Positions 1 to 7,950 of a DNA stretch of 64,000 nucleotides are shown here, piece after piece (position 1 is the stretch's first letter; each line of letters begins with the position of its first letter). The notes under the pieces are model-generated. The model saw nothing but the letters and a program-made list of their open reading frames with translations. It made no database searches and was not told where the DNA came from. Made by a program: the position numbers and the translations under genes. The stretch comes from an uncultured Polaribacter sp. (GTDB lineage: Bacteria; Bacteroidota; Bacteroidia; Flavobacteriales; Flavobacteriaceae): NCBI GenBank assembly GCA_943846595.1, contig OX044355.1, positions 1,968,501 through 2,032,500 of the forward strand. The letters run 5' to 3'.

Positions 1-2596
1 TAAAACTTCTGTCTAAAGTTGCCTCAGTGACAAAAACATCCAAATGAAAATGCGTAAATGGAGTAGCATCGAATCGACTGCTATTTTGGAATTCAACACC
101 TAAGAAGTTTTCAAAAGTTATTTTCTTAGTATCATTTCCAACAATTTGAACATCTTCTATTGCAGCACTGTCCCAACTTGCAGACCAAGTGTCTATGGTA
201 ATGTTGTCATAGGCATTACTGAATAATGAAATCACATCCCAAGCATTTCTTGCTGGAGGTGTTGGTGCAGCCACTGTTGGTGCTTCAGGATCTGTTGGAG
301 GTGCAACATTGGTACCACCCTGAATGTCGTCCACTAAATAGGTATCTGTAGCTCCACTTCCAGCATCTGTAAAGAGTACTAGTTTTGAATAACTTCCTAA
401 ACCTGCTGGAAAGTTTAAACTAATGGTTTCCCAATCGGTTCCCGTAGTATTGAATGCTAATTCTGTATTAGATCCTCCATTTGCTTCCCCTTCAAATTTT
501 AACAAGTGATTTCCAGACCCAGAACCATTCATTGGTTTGATTCTAAAAGTAATGGTATTGTTATCATCGTCTGATAAGTTCACATTTAAATCTAAATTAG
601 AAATTACATTGTCCCAATCTCCGGCACTTCCTAAAATTTCTAGTACTTTATTTGAAGCATCTGTTGGGTCTTCGATTACCGTCCCAACATTTGGATTTGC
701 TGTAAATGGGTTTTCTCCATCTTCAAAATCAAATGGCAAAGCAATTCCATTAAAGGCTGGTGCTTTATAAAAGTATACATTGTCAATATAGATTGTGGAA
801 GGGTTTGAACCAGCTTGTCCATCAAATTTCATTTGAATTAAAGAATCCCATGTCATCCCTGTAAAATCAGCAATCGCAATATCAACACTACTCCATGCTC
901 CAGTAACAACAGGAACATCCACTAAAATTTCACCAACACCTGAACCGTTATTTACAGGAGTAAACTTTACATTGGTCGCATCGGCTGTCCAAATATCGAT
1001 ATGTACAAACTCCATTGCTGAAGCATCTGTAGCGTCAAATTCTGTTCCTTGATAATTAAAGTTTGAATATTCTAAAACCGTGTTTACACCATTTCCAGTA
1101 GGGTCATAAGCGGCATCAACAGCTCCTGACTGTCCCCAACCTGGATTAAAGTTGGTCACATTTATATTGGTGTACGCATCACTATAAATCGAAATAACAT
1201 CTGCTGCATCTCTTTCTGGTGGCGTTGGTGCATCAGTAGTTGGAGCCGTTGCAACTGGTATCTTGTACATGTAAATGTTATCTACAAATACTTGTCCTAA
1301 ATTAGAGGTGATTATAAATTGTGCCAAATCACTTCTCGAAATACCGTTTACTCCTCCCCAACTTGAAAATGGAATGTCTAAAGAAATCCATGTTCCTGGA
1401 TTTGGGTTTGGTAGCGCAGGTGTACTTACATTGGTTGTTGAAAATTCAATAGCATTTGCTTCAGCAGTACCTCCAGCCCAGTTAGAGAACTTCAAATTGA
1501 AACTTTTATCGAGTGTTTCAGTTTCCGTATAAATATCAATATGAAAGTGCGTAAATTCTGTTGCGTCTATTCTTCCAGCATCTTGAAATTCTACACCAAT
1601 AAAGTTTACGAAATTTATTTTTTTGGTATCATTTCCTTGAATTTGAATGTCTTCAATCGAAGAATCATCCCATGTTGCAGACCAAGTATCAATTGGTATG
1701 TCTGTATAGGCATTACTAAATAGAGAAACTACATCTTCTGCATTCCTAGCTGGTGGTGTTGGAGCTGCTTCAGATGGACCTTCGACTACAAATGAAATTG
1801 TATACTCATTGGTTTGAGAACCATCTTGAGAAACTACGACAACGCTTGCATCTCCAGGAACTGAAGTCGCTTGTGTTATTGTAATGCTTGTAACATTGGC
1901 ATCTGTTGCGGTTGCAGTAACTTCTGGAACAGCTCCACCAACTGCTACTCCAACAGTGTATGCAAAAGTTGTAGGGCTAAAACCTGATACGATTGCTCCA
2001 TTGACGTTTAAGTTAGTTAAAGAAGCATCGGTTCCTTCAGCTACAGGTTCTTTCCAAAAATAAATATTGTCTATATAAATGTCTGTGGTAGAATCTCCAC
2101 CATCAAATTTCAATTCTTTGATATCAGCAATCGACATTCCTTGGTCTGTAAAATCCGACAAAGGAATTTCTACACTCGACCATGAACCTGCGTTTGCAGG
2201 AACATTGACAGATTTTTCTCCTGTTGTTGCACTTATTAAAAATACATTTGGAGAAAGTCCGTTTGTCCAGATATCTACATGCATTGTTGTCATTCCTGAG
2301 ATATTAATCTCAGAACCAATTACGATTCCTTGATAATGAAAAGCAGGGTATTTCAATACATTGTCACTGTTGAGTGTTTCTGTTATAACATTTCCAGAGG
2401 TAGATCCCCAATTTGGATTGAAATCTGACACTGCAATATCATCATACACCGTTGTTGCGGCATCGGTTGTTTGTGTAAACAAGGAAATTACATTCTCAGC
2501 ATCTCTTGCTGTGGGTTCTGTTGCAGCATTGCCTGGTGCTTGTGCATACATCAATGATGATAAAATCATTGCAAAGTATAAAGTAATTTTTTTCAT
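1..2596 (-). CDS. Secreted multimodular glycan-binding protein of the glucan locus (C-terminus cut off by window edge)
   Basis: The frame is open from an ATG at 2596 to the left edge (865 codons, no stop), so the protein is incomplete. It starts with a signal peptide (MKKITLYFAMILSS...MYAQA). Modules by residue: a beta-sandwich-like module at about 28-182, a cadherin-like/Big-type domain at 183-275, second and third copies of the first module at about 277-445 and 454-609, a different beta-sandwich at 610-760, and a fourth copy from 776 to the cut. Each copy opens with a P-x-P-x-R-x-A-x-D-V-I-S-L-F-S-type signature and ends with an IYIDNIYFYK-type strand. Copies 2 and 4 are nearly the same, which suggests recent duplication. 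The same module occurs in the lipoproteins at 11480-12883 and 26390-28381, so a role in holding beta-glucan at the surface is inferred. A catalytic domain may lie beyond the edge. Confidence 0.8.
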   Translation of the reverse strand, partial: MKKITLYFAMILSSLMYAQAPGNAATEPTARDAENVISLFTQTTDAATTVYDDIAVSDFNPNWGSTSGNVITETLNSDNVLKYPAFHYQGIVIGSEINISGMTTMHVDIWTNGLSPNVFLISATTGEKSVNVPANAGSWSSVEIPLSDFTDQGMSIADIKELKFDGGDSTTDIYIDNIYFWKEPVAEGTDASLTNLNVNGAIVSGFSPTTFAYTVGVAVGGAVPEVTATATDANVTSITITQATSVPGDASVVVVSQDGSQTNEYTISFVVEGPSEAAPTPPARNAEDVVSLFSNAYTDIPIDTWSATWDDSSIEDIQIQGNDTKKINFVNFIGVEFQDAGRIDATEFTHFHIDIYTETETLDKSFNLKFSNWAGGTAEANAIEFSTTNVSTPALPNPNPGTWISLDIPFSSWGGVNGISRSDLAQFIITSNLGQVFVDNIYMYKIPVATAPTTDAPTPPERDAADVISIYSDAYTNINVTNFNPGWGQSGAVDAAYDPTGNGVNTVLEYSNFNYQGTEFDATDASAMEFVHIDIWTADATNVKFTPVNNGSGVGEILVDVPVVTGAWSSVDIAIADFTGMTWDSLIQMKFDGQAGSNPSTIYIDNVYFYKAPAFNGIALPFDFEDGENPFTANPNVGTVIEDPTDASNKVLEILGSAGDWDNVISNLDLNVNLSDDDNNTITFRIKPMNGSGSGNHLLKFEGEANGGSNTELAFNTTGTDWETISLNFPAGLGSYSKLVLFTDAGSGATDTYLVDDIQGGTNVAPPTDPEAPTVAAPTPPARNAWDVISLFSNAYDNITIDTWSASWDSAAIEDVQIVGNDTKKITFENFLGVEFQNSSRFDATPFTHFHLDVFVTEATLDRSF

Positions 2597-2621
2597 AAAT
2601 AGTTGTTTTAATTTAACTTTA

Positions 2622-2680
2622 TAATGTTACCATATTTTTTTGTTTAATACGATAATGTGGACCTATATAAAATACATACA
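2622..2680 (-). promoter_or_regulatory. Predicted activator site plus -7 box for the multimodular protein (site A)
   Basis: The minus strand has a 20-bp element at 2680-2661 (TGTATGTATTTTATATAGGT), then 31 nt, then a weak -7 box TAACATTA at 2629-2622, with the start codon 25 nt further on. No TTG lies at the -33 position. The element matches the one upstream of the GH operon at 17 of 20 positions. The activator role is inference. Confidence 0.55.
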
Positions 2681-2837
2681 TTAAAGATTAAATTTTATTA
2701 AAATAATAAAACCTCAAAAACAAGGATTATAAAGGGATGCAATGAAATTCCGTAACTTTTATAATTTAAGATTGAAACCATTTGTATGGTTTTTGTATTG
2801 GTGAGCACTGACAGACTCAAGCGGTCAGCCATTTTTA

Positions 2838-3314
2838 TTAATTAAAAAATGCACAAGAATATTCTAAATCAATCCCAACAAACCCAGTTGCTGCAACCAT
2901 GTCAAATACTACACGACTATTTTCGAGTCCAAAATTTGCAGTCAGTGTTAATATATAAGATTGAGAAGTTGTAGATAAAGTTATTGTTTCATTAACAGAA
3001 GTCCAAGGAGCTTCATTCAGACCTATTCCAGCTATAATTGTTCTATTTGTGTCTAACCATGCGTCAAACCTTAATGTATATGTTTCTCCATTTGTAATGG
3101 ATACAACTTGACTTAAAGAAACATCCCAAGCATTGCCAGCTGCTTCAACATTTGCAGAATTATAACTATTATTATTATTTTCGGTTACTACATTCGCAGC
3201 ATTCCCTATCCAACCAGTTTCATCTCCAGTTTCAAAGTTTCCGTTGGTTATTAATTCTTGTGATAATCCGATTGATGTTATCAATAAGATAAATAATAAA
3301 GTAATTTTTTTCAT
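2838..3314 (-). CDS. Secreted single-domain carbohydrate-binding-module-like protein
   Basis: A 158-residue protein starting at MKKITLLF. An upstream in-frame start at 3341 would put extra residues before the signal peptide, and the -7 box at 3339-3346 rules it out. After the signal peptide (ending ...GLSQ) there is one CBM4/9-like beta-sandwich (LITNGNFETGDETGW...; SRVVFDMVAATGFVGID). This is the same domain that is present twice at the C-terminus of the lipoprotein at 26390-28381. The last strand is replaced: where the relatives read NIDNVSLSIN, this one reads GIDLEYSCAFFN and stops. No other frame continues the domain, so a rearrangement of the 3' end is more likely than a frameshift. It may be a small secreted glucan binder or a decayed remnant of a larger protein. 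Confidence 0.65.
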   Translation of the reverse strand: MKKITLLFILLITSIGLSQELITNGNFETGDETGWIGNAANVVTENNNNSYNSANVEAAGNAWDVSLSQVVSITNGETYTLRFDAWLDTNRTIIAGIGLNEAPWTSVNETITLSTTSQSYILTLTANFGLENSRVVFDMVAATGFVGIDLEYSCAFFN

Positions 3315-3338
3315 AAGTTTTGATTTAAAATCATAAAC

Positions 3339-3396
3339 CAATGTTAATAAATTTTAGTTAAGAATGTAGAAAATGAAACCAAACAAAAAACATACA
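3339..3396 (-). promoter_or_regulatory. Predicted activator site plus -7 box for the CBM-like gene (site B)
   Basis: The 20-bp element is at 3396-3377 (TGTATGTTTTTTGTTTGGTT). It is followed after 30 nt by the -7 box TAACATTG at 3346-3339 (one mismatch to TAnnTTTG), and the ATG is at 3314. There is no TTG at -33. Geometry matches the other three sites within 1 nt. Confidence 0.55.
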
Positions 3397-3420
3397 AGAG
3401 GAAATATTCATGTATAAAGA

Positions 3421-3474
3421 CATAACTGGTCTTCTTAGGGAATAAGTGGTAAAATACGAGTATAAGTGGAAATT
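3421..3474. repeat. Three direct repeats of an AATAAGTGG motif at 20-bp period
   Basis: CATAACTGG (3421), AATAAGTGG (3441) and TATAAGTGG (3461) begin exactly 20 bp apart, and the last is followed by AAATT. The same arrangement occurs at 61133-61186. Two helical turns between copies fits an array of protein-binding sites. On the minus strand it lies 107-156 nt upstream of the CBM-like gene. Confidence 0.6.
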
Positions 3475-3620
3475 GTTTAATTTCAAAAAATTGAAATATA
3501 GGGGTATTGTATTGATTTTTTATCAATTAATTGATTTTTAAAAAGATAAGAACAAAGGAGTATTGCCCGTTTTTTTTCTTTAATAAAGGAATCTGGAAAT
3601 AAAAATGGTTACTATGATAC

Positions 3621-3654
3621 TAAAAAAAATGATCCCAATTGATATTGGAATCAT
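3621..3654 (-). terminator. Terminator of the glucan-degradation operon
   Basis: An 11-bp stem with one mismatch (arms 3629-3639 and 3644-3654) is followed on the minus strand by eight T residues, just downstream of the symporter stop codon. Confidence 0.7.
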
Positions 3655-3680
3655 TCATTGATAATATAAAAAGTGCTTTT

Positions 3681-5117
3681 CTATGACTTTTCTTCGGCTG
3701 CTCTTGCAACTAATTGTCGACTTACTGCTCGCGCTTTTTCTTCAGTATGATCGTAATTACGCATTATCCAAATTGCTCCCAAGGTACCAAGTATTGGCAA
3801 CCCGGAATAAAATAATCTTATTCCTGTAATGGATGCTTCCGAGTTAATGGTATCGGGAACAAAGCCTACTAATGACATGATAGCTCCGGTTAATAATCCA
3901 GCAATTGCAAAACCAAATTTTACCATCCACCAGTAAATCGCTCCAAATACACCTTCTCTTCGTTTACCAGTATTCAATTCATCGATATCAATAATATCTG
4001 AAGTCATTGACATCATTATGGTAAACAAACTTCCGATTCCAAAAGAGAAAAAGGGCAATGCAAATAAAAACATATAAGGTTTCCCTGGAATGAATAAAAA
4101 CCAAAGCATTAAATATCCAATAACTGAAATTCCTTGTGAAACTAAAAATGTCTTCTTTTTACCTATTTTTAATGACATTTTTGCTACGGTTGGTATTACT
4201 AAAAAAGTAGTTGACAGAGCTCCAATACTTCCCAACAGCGTTGGCCAGAGACCTGCAGCCTCTGTGCTTCCCTCAAAGAGATAGTAAACTACGATAAAAA
4301 ATGAAAAACCTGCAACCGTATTGAACGCGTTAAAAATTAGAAAAGTTGAAAAACATAGTTTTCTAAAAGCCTCCATTTTAAAAGCTTCTTTAAAGTTCTC
4401 TGAAATCTGTTTCAGACTTCCACCAATTGTTTTCATTGATAAAGGTGATAAATTTTCATCATCGGCAGTAGATTCACTTTTGATAAAAATAGCAGGCACC
4501 ATTGCTAATAACGCAAAAATAACACCCACCCAAACACCAAGATATTTAGTGGTTTCGGCTGTATCACTTCCAAACCAATTTTCATCATACATAACCACCC
4601 AAAACCAAGGAGCTATTACCCAAGCCCATTGACCAATCCATTGTGCAATCGCCATGATGTTTGTGCGTTCATGAAAATCATCACTCATTTCATAGCCCAT
4701 TGCTACATAAGGAACACTGAAAATTGTTAAACCCAGATAAAAAATCAAGGACCAAATCAAAAAATAAGTAAAATTATAGTTGATACTTTCTTCAATATTA
4801 ACTGCTTGAAGTTGCCACATTAAAGCAAAAGACACTCCCATAATAATGGCTCCTAAAAAAACGTATTGTCTGCGTCTTCCCCAAATAGATCTTGTGTTGT
4901 CTGAAATAAACCCCATGATTGGATCTGTGATAGAATCAAAAATACGAGGAAGAAAAAATAAGATTCCCCACATCCAAGTAGGAATTTTATAATCTTGAAC
5001 TAAAACCACCATAAAAATACCTAGCGCAGCAGGAAACATTTGATTGGCCAACATTCCCAATCCAAAAGCTATTTTTTGCCCCATTGGGATTTTATTAGGG
5101 GTATTGATATTTGACAT
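3681..5117 (-). CDS. GPH-type (MelB-like) sugar:cation symporter
   Basis: A 478-residue inner-membrane protein with about 12 hydrophobic segments of the MFS_2 glycoside-pentoside-hexuronide:cation family. Hallmarks are an N-terminal QKIAFGLGMLANQ segment and the loop DSITDPIMGFISDNTRSIWGRRR after the second helix, the conserved acidic/arginine loop of this family. It is the last gene of the operon, 15 nt after the GH30 gene and before a terminator. From its position it probably imports glucose or short beta-glucan oligosaccharides made in the periplasm, feeding the cytoplasmic phosphorylase. The exact sugar and coupling ion cannot be read from the sequence. Confidence 0.85.
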   Translation of the reverse strand: MSNINTPNKIPMGQKIAFGLGMLANQMFPAALGIFMVVLVQDYKIPTWMWGILFFLPRIFDSITDPIMGFISDNTRSIWGRRRQYVFLGAIIMGVSFALMWQLQAVNIEESINYNFTYFLIWSLIFYLGLTIFSVPYVAMGYEMSDDFHERTNIMAIAQWIGQWAWVIAPWFWVVMYDENWFGSDTAETTKYLGVWVGVIFALLAMVPAIFIKSESTADDENLSPLSMKTIGGSLKQISENFKEAFKMEAFRKLCFSTFLIFNAFNTVAGFSFFIVVYYLFEGSTEAAGLWPTLLGSIGALSTTFLVIPTVAKMSLKIGKKKTFLVSQGISVIGYLMLWFLFIPGKPYMFLFALPFFSFGIGSLFTIMMSMTSDIIDIDELNTGKRREGVFGAIYWWMVKFGFAIAGLLTGAIMSLVGFVPDTINSEASITGIRLFYSGLPILGTLGAIWIMRNYDHTEEKARAVSRQLVARAAEEKS

Positions 5118-5132
5118 ATGCGTTTTTGTTTA

Positions 5133-6629
5133 TTATATGGTTGATGCTATAACAATCGTTTGCAATGCTTGCGCATTGATATGAATTGTGGTTTCTTTTT
5201 CGCCGAGGCGTAGTTTAAAATCTTTTTCTTTTTTCCCTTCATTAAATACAATGACTGCAATCGAACCGTCTGGGTTTTTTGCGGCAGTAACTTGTAATTC
5301 TTTATCAGAACTTTCCAAGCCAATTACTTGTGCATTGGGTCGAATGTATTTGCTAAAATGTGCCATGGTATAATACAATGGCGTAAAATATACTTCATCT
5401 TTTTCTGGATCTACTAATATGGGTGCTACACACCAGTTTTTAAACCAGTTTGGACCTCCTTGTTTGTCCAATACCATATTCCAATCTATCCAACCGTCTA
5501 CCCAATTGTTTAGGCAACCAATAATATCTCTCGCATATCGGTTTACAGGCGCATATTTAGGATGTAAATACTTGTCTTTTTCAGATGCCCAGTCCCAACC
5601 CCAATCGGTTGCTTCTTTTGACCAATACCAAGCGTCATTTTTCCATTCAGGAATTTGAGAATCGATACAACCTTCGGTTTCTATTAAATATTTATTAGGG
5701 GCTTTATTATGCGCATATTGCAATGCCTCTGGAAAAACTTCATAGGTGCTTTCGTACCAATGAATTGCAGTTCCATCATAATATTTTGAAGAGGCTTCTG
5801 TCGCATACATTACATCTACCCATTCTTTGATACCGGCTCTATTTTGATCATATCCTAGAATAATTTTATCTCCATAACCGTCCGCTGCTAACTTTGGCCC
5901 TAAGTGATGTTCCACAAAAGTGGTCATTTCTTTGGGGGTATAATGCATGCTTTCCCAATTATTACCATTCCCGTGCGGTTCATTTTCTACTGTAAAACCC
6001 CAAAGATCTATCCCTTCTTTTTTGTAGGCATCTAGATATTTAGAAAAAAACAAAGCCCAAGTATCATAGTATTTTGGCAATAGCTTCCCACCTACCCATT
6101 TTTTATTGTCTTTCATCCAAGGGGCAGCGGTCCATGGGGAAGCAATGATTCTAAAGCCGTCTTCAGACACCCTCAAAGCTTCTTTGATCATTGGTATTAG
6201 ATCATCTTGATCTTCTTGAATGGTAAAATGTTCCAATGTCATGTCTTCTGCAACCGGAGAATAGGAATACTGAGACAGGGAAAAGTCACAGGAATTCATA
6301 TGGGTTCTTGTCAAAGAATAATTGGCTCCCTCTTTTCCAAAATAAGCTTGCATGATGCTATCTCTATTTTTCTCACTTAATTGATTTAGTAAGTAAGCAG
6401 ATGATTCTGTAAACGCACCGCCAAATCCCGAAATCGTTTGAAATTTTTCTGCTGGATTTAAAACAATAGTTGCTGCGTTTTCAACTGCTGTGAAACCCGA
6501 AACTTTTGTTAGGTGATTCCCACTCTCCGAAGTTTCGTATACAGTAACCATTAATTCACTTTCTTTTTGATTGCAACTCATGACAATCAATAGAAGTATT
6601 ATTTGATATATGTAGATTGTTTTTTTCAT
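5133..6629 (-). CDS. GH30 family glycosidase lipoprotein, probable beta-1,6-glucosidase
   Basis: A 498-residue lipoprotein (lipobox ...LIVMSCNQ) with a GH30 TIM barrel and a C-terminal beta domain. Acid/base is Glu217 in TVENEPHG; the nucleophile is Glu319 in LIETEGCID, aligned with the ATEAC motif of glucosylceramidases. The early GFGGAFTESSA motif is also typical. GH30 enzymes next to GH17 in marine Bacteroidota laminarin loci are known to remove beta-1,6-linked glucose branches, so debranching of laminarin in the periplasm or at the membrane is the best prediction. The gene lies 5 nt after the GH17 gene and 15 nt before the symporter. A general beta-glucosidase activity cannot be excluded. 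Confidence 0.87.
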   Translation of the reverse strand: MKKTIYIYQIILLLIVMSCNQKESELMVTVYETSESGNHLTKVSGFTAVENAATIVLNPAEKFQTISGFGGAFTESSAYLLNQLSEKNRDSIMQAYFGKEGANYSLTRTHMNSCDFSLSQYSYSPVAEDMTLEHFTIQEDQDDLIPMIKEALRVSEDGFRIIASPWTAAPWMKDNKKWVGGKLLPKYYDTWALFFSKYLDAYKKEGIDLWGFTVENEPHGNGNNWESMHYTPKEMTTFVEHHLGPKLAADGYGDKIILGYDQNRAGIKEWVDVMYATEASSKYYDGTAIHWYESTYEVFPEALQYAHNKAPNKYLIETEGCIDSQIPEWKNDAWYWSKEATDWGWDWASEKDKYLHPKYAPVNRYARDIIGCLNNWVDGWIDWNMVLDKQGGPNWFKNWCVAPILVDPEKDEVYFTPLYYTMAHFSKYIRPNAQVIGLESSDKELQVTAAKNPDGSIAVIVFNEGKKEKDFKLRLGEKETTIHINAQALQTIVIASTI

Positions 6630-6634
6630 CGCTT

Positions 6635-7948
6635 TTAGATTTCCCTTTTATAAGATGTATTAGGAACCAATACGGTTTTCATTAATTCCTCTTTATGACC
6701 ATTAAATGTTTTTGTTATTGGATTTCCATTTCTTTTCAAACCCTTAAAAACTTCTTTATCTACTAAATTCCACAACCCAAATTTTACAGCGCCATCTCGC
6801 GTAATCAAACCAAAATTATTTTCAGAACCACTGACATTATTAGGATCTTTCCAAGGCTCATCAAAAGCTTCAAAAAAGAAACAAGAAATCCCTTCTTTAT
6901 TGGTCCATCTACGAAGTGCATTGTAGTACAAACCTTGTTTGTATTCATCCGTTGCTCTGGATCCATCGACACCGTACTTTCCATTTGAAACCGTAGCCCA
7001 TCCTGTTTCACCAATATGGATTGGCTTCTCAATTCCAAGACTTTTCATATAGTTTGAAACTCCATAATATTGGTTTTTTGCAAAATTTAGCGCGCGCGTC
7101 ATGGCAGCATCAATTTTTTCATTCTCAGAAAGATTCACTAAATGGTCTGGTGTTTTCCAAAAAGAAGGATTGTAATGAGAATTATGATAAGGATAGGTAT
7201 GCATTGAAACAAAATCTACAGCCTGCATCAAAGCTTCTAAATCTTTGGTATGATAACTAGCATCTCCTCCACCCCATGAAGAAAAATCATCGGAACTTGT
7301 AATCCAAAGGTCTTTACTCAATATACCTTCTTTCTTTAATTCTTGAAGGTGGTTGACCCATTTTAAGATTATTTTAGGTTGCACATAGTAACTTGTAGCC
7401 CATTTTACCATGGCCTCATTTCCCACTGCAATAACTTTTACAATATCTGGATATTGTTTTGCCAAAGCAACAGCTCTATCAATCTCTCCTGCATTTTGAA
7501 AACTTTCTTTGTTGTGGTCTGGTGCTGATGCAGACCATGCATTTAAGCAATCCATCCAAGCACCCAACATCACATACATTTCGAAATTGGGATCTTCTTT
7601 TTTAAGCTCGGTAATTGCTTTTAAAACATTGGATGCATGAGGGAATTGAATTTGTACATTGTAGGTGCGAATGATTTTAACACCCATAGCAGAGAGAATT
7701 TTCAAATCTTCTTTCAATGCTGCTATCGAGGGTTGTATGTCTCTTGAGTTTTCTCTATAACCACCGTAAGACATTGCCAAGTAATTCGGATTCCCGAAGA
7801 GCTGTGCAGCCGTCTTAGATGTCCTTTCGACCCTTACATCTTTAGGAGCTGAGGTGGTACATGAAAAAACAAAAACCACTAGCGCAATACTCAAAATAAA
7901 TATTGCTTTTCTAGAATTTCGATAAGTAAACATTCGCTGCTTTTGCAT
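6635..7948 (-). CDS. GH17 endo-beta-1,3-glucanase lipoprotein
   Basis: A 437-residue protein with a hydrophobic N-terminal segment and a lipobox (VFVFSCTT), so it is anchored as a lipoprotein. The GH17 TIM barrel shows the acid/base Glu178 in AVGNEAMVKWA and the nucleophile Glu314 in IHIGETGWATV. GH17 enzymes of marine flavobacteria cut unsubstituted beta-1,3-glucan, and they act on laminarin best after a GH30 has removed branches; the two genes are adjacent here. It starts 2 nt after the phosphorylase stop codon. An internal ATG at 7933 (MFTYRNS) is an alternative start that would shorten the signal segment by five residues. Confidence 0.9.
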   Translation of the reverse strand: MQKQRMFTYRNSRKAIFILSIALVVFVFSCTTSAPKDVRVERTSKTAAQLFGNPNYLAMSYGGYRENSRDIQPSIAALKEDLKILSAMGVKIIRTYNVQIQFPHASNVLKAITELKKEDPNFEMYVMLGAWMDCLNAWSASAPDHNKESFQNAGEIDRAVALAKQYPDIVKVIAVGNEAMVKWATSYYVQPKIILKWVNHLQELKKEGILSKDLWITSSDDFSSWGGGDASYHTKDLEALMQAVDFVSMHTYPYHNSHYNPSFWKTPDHLVNLSENEKIDAAMTRALNFAKNQYYGVSNYMKSLGIEKPIHIGETGWATVSNGKYGVDGSRATDEYKQGLYYNALRRWTNKEGISCFFFEAFDEPWKDPNNVSGSENNFGLITRDGAVKFGLWNLVDKEVFKGLKRNGNPITKTFNGHKEELMKTVLVPNTSYKREI

Positions 7949-7950
7949 GC

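Larger units (their letters stand above)
3315..3680. other. Intergenic region with promoter, triple repeat and terminator
   Basis: No gene is credible in these 366 bases. They hold the promoter/operator of the CBM-like gene (3339-3396), three motif copies at a 20-bp period (3421-3469) and the terminator of the operon that ends at 3681. Confidence 0.7.

Noticed and set aside
7021..7260. Opposite-strand frames inside the large minus-strand genes
   Set aside because: They follow the codon pattern of the real genes on the other strand, have no family features, promoters or signal peptides.
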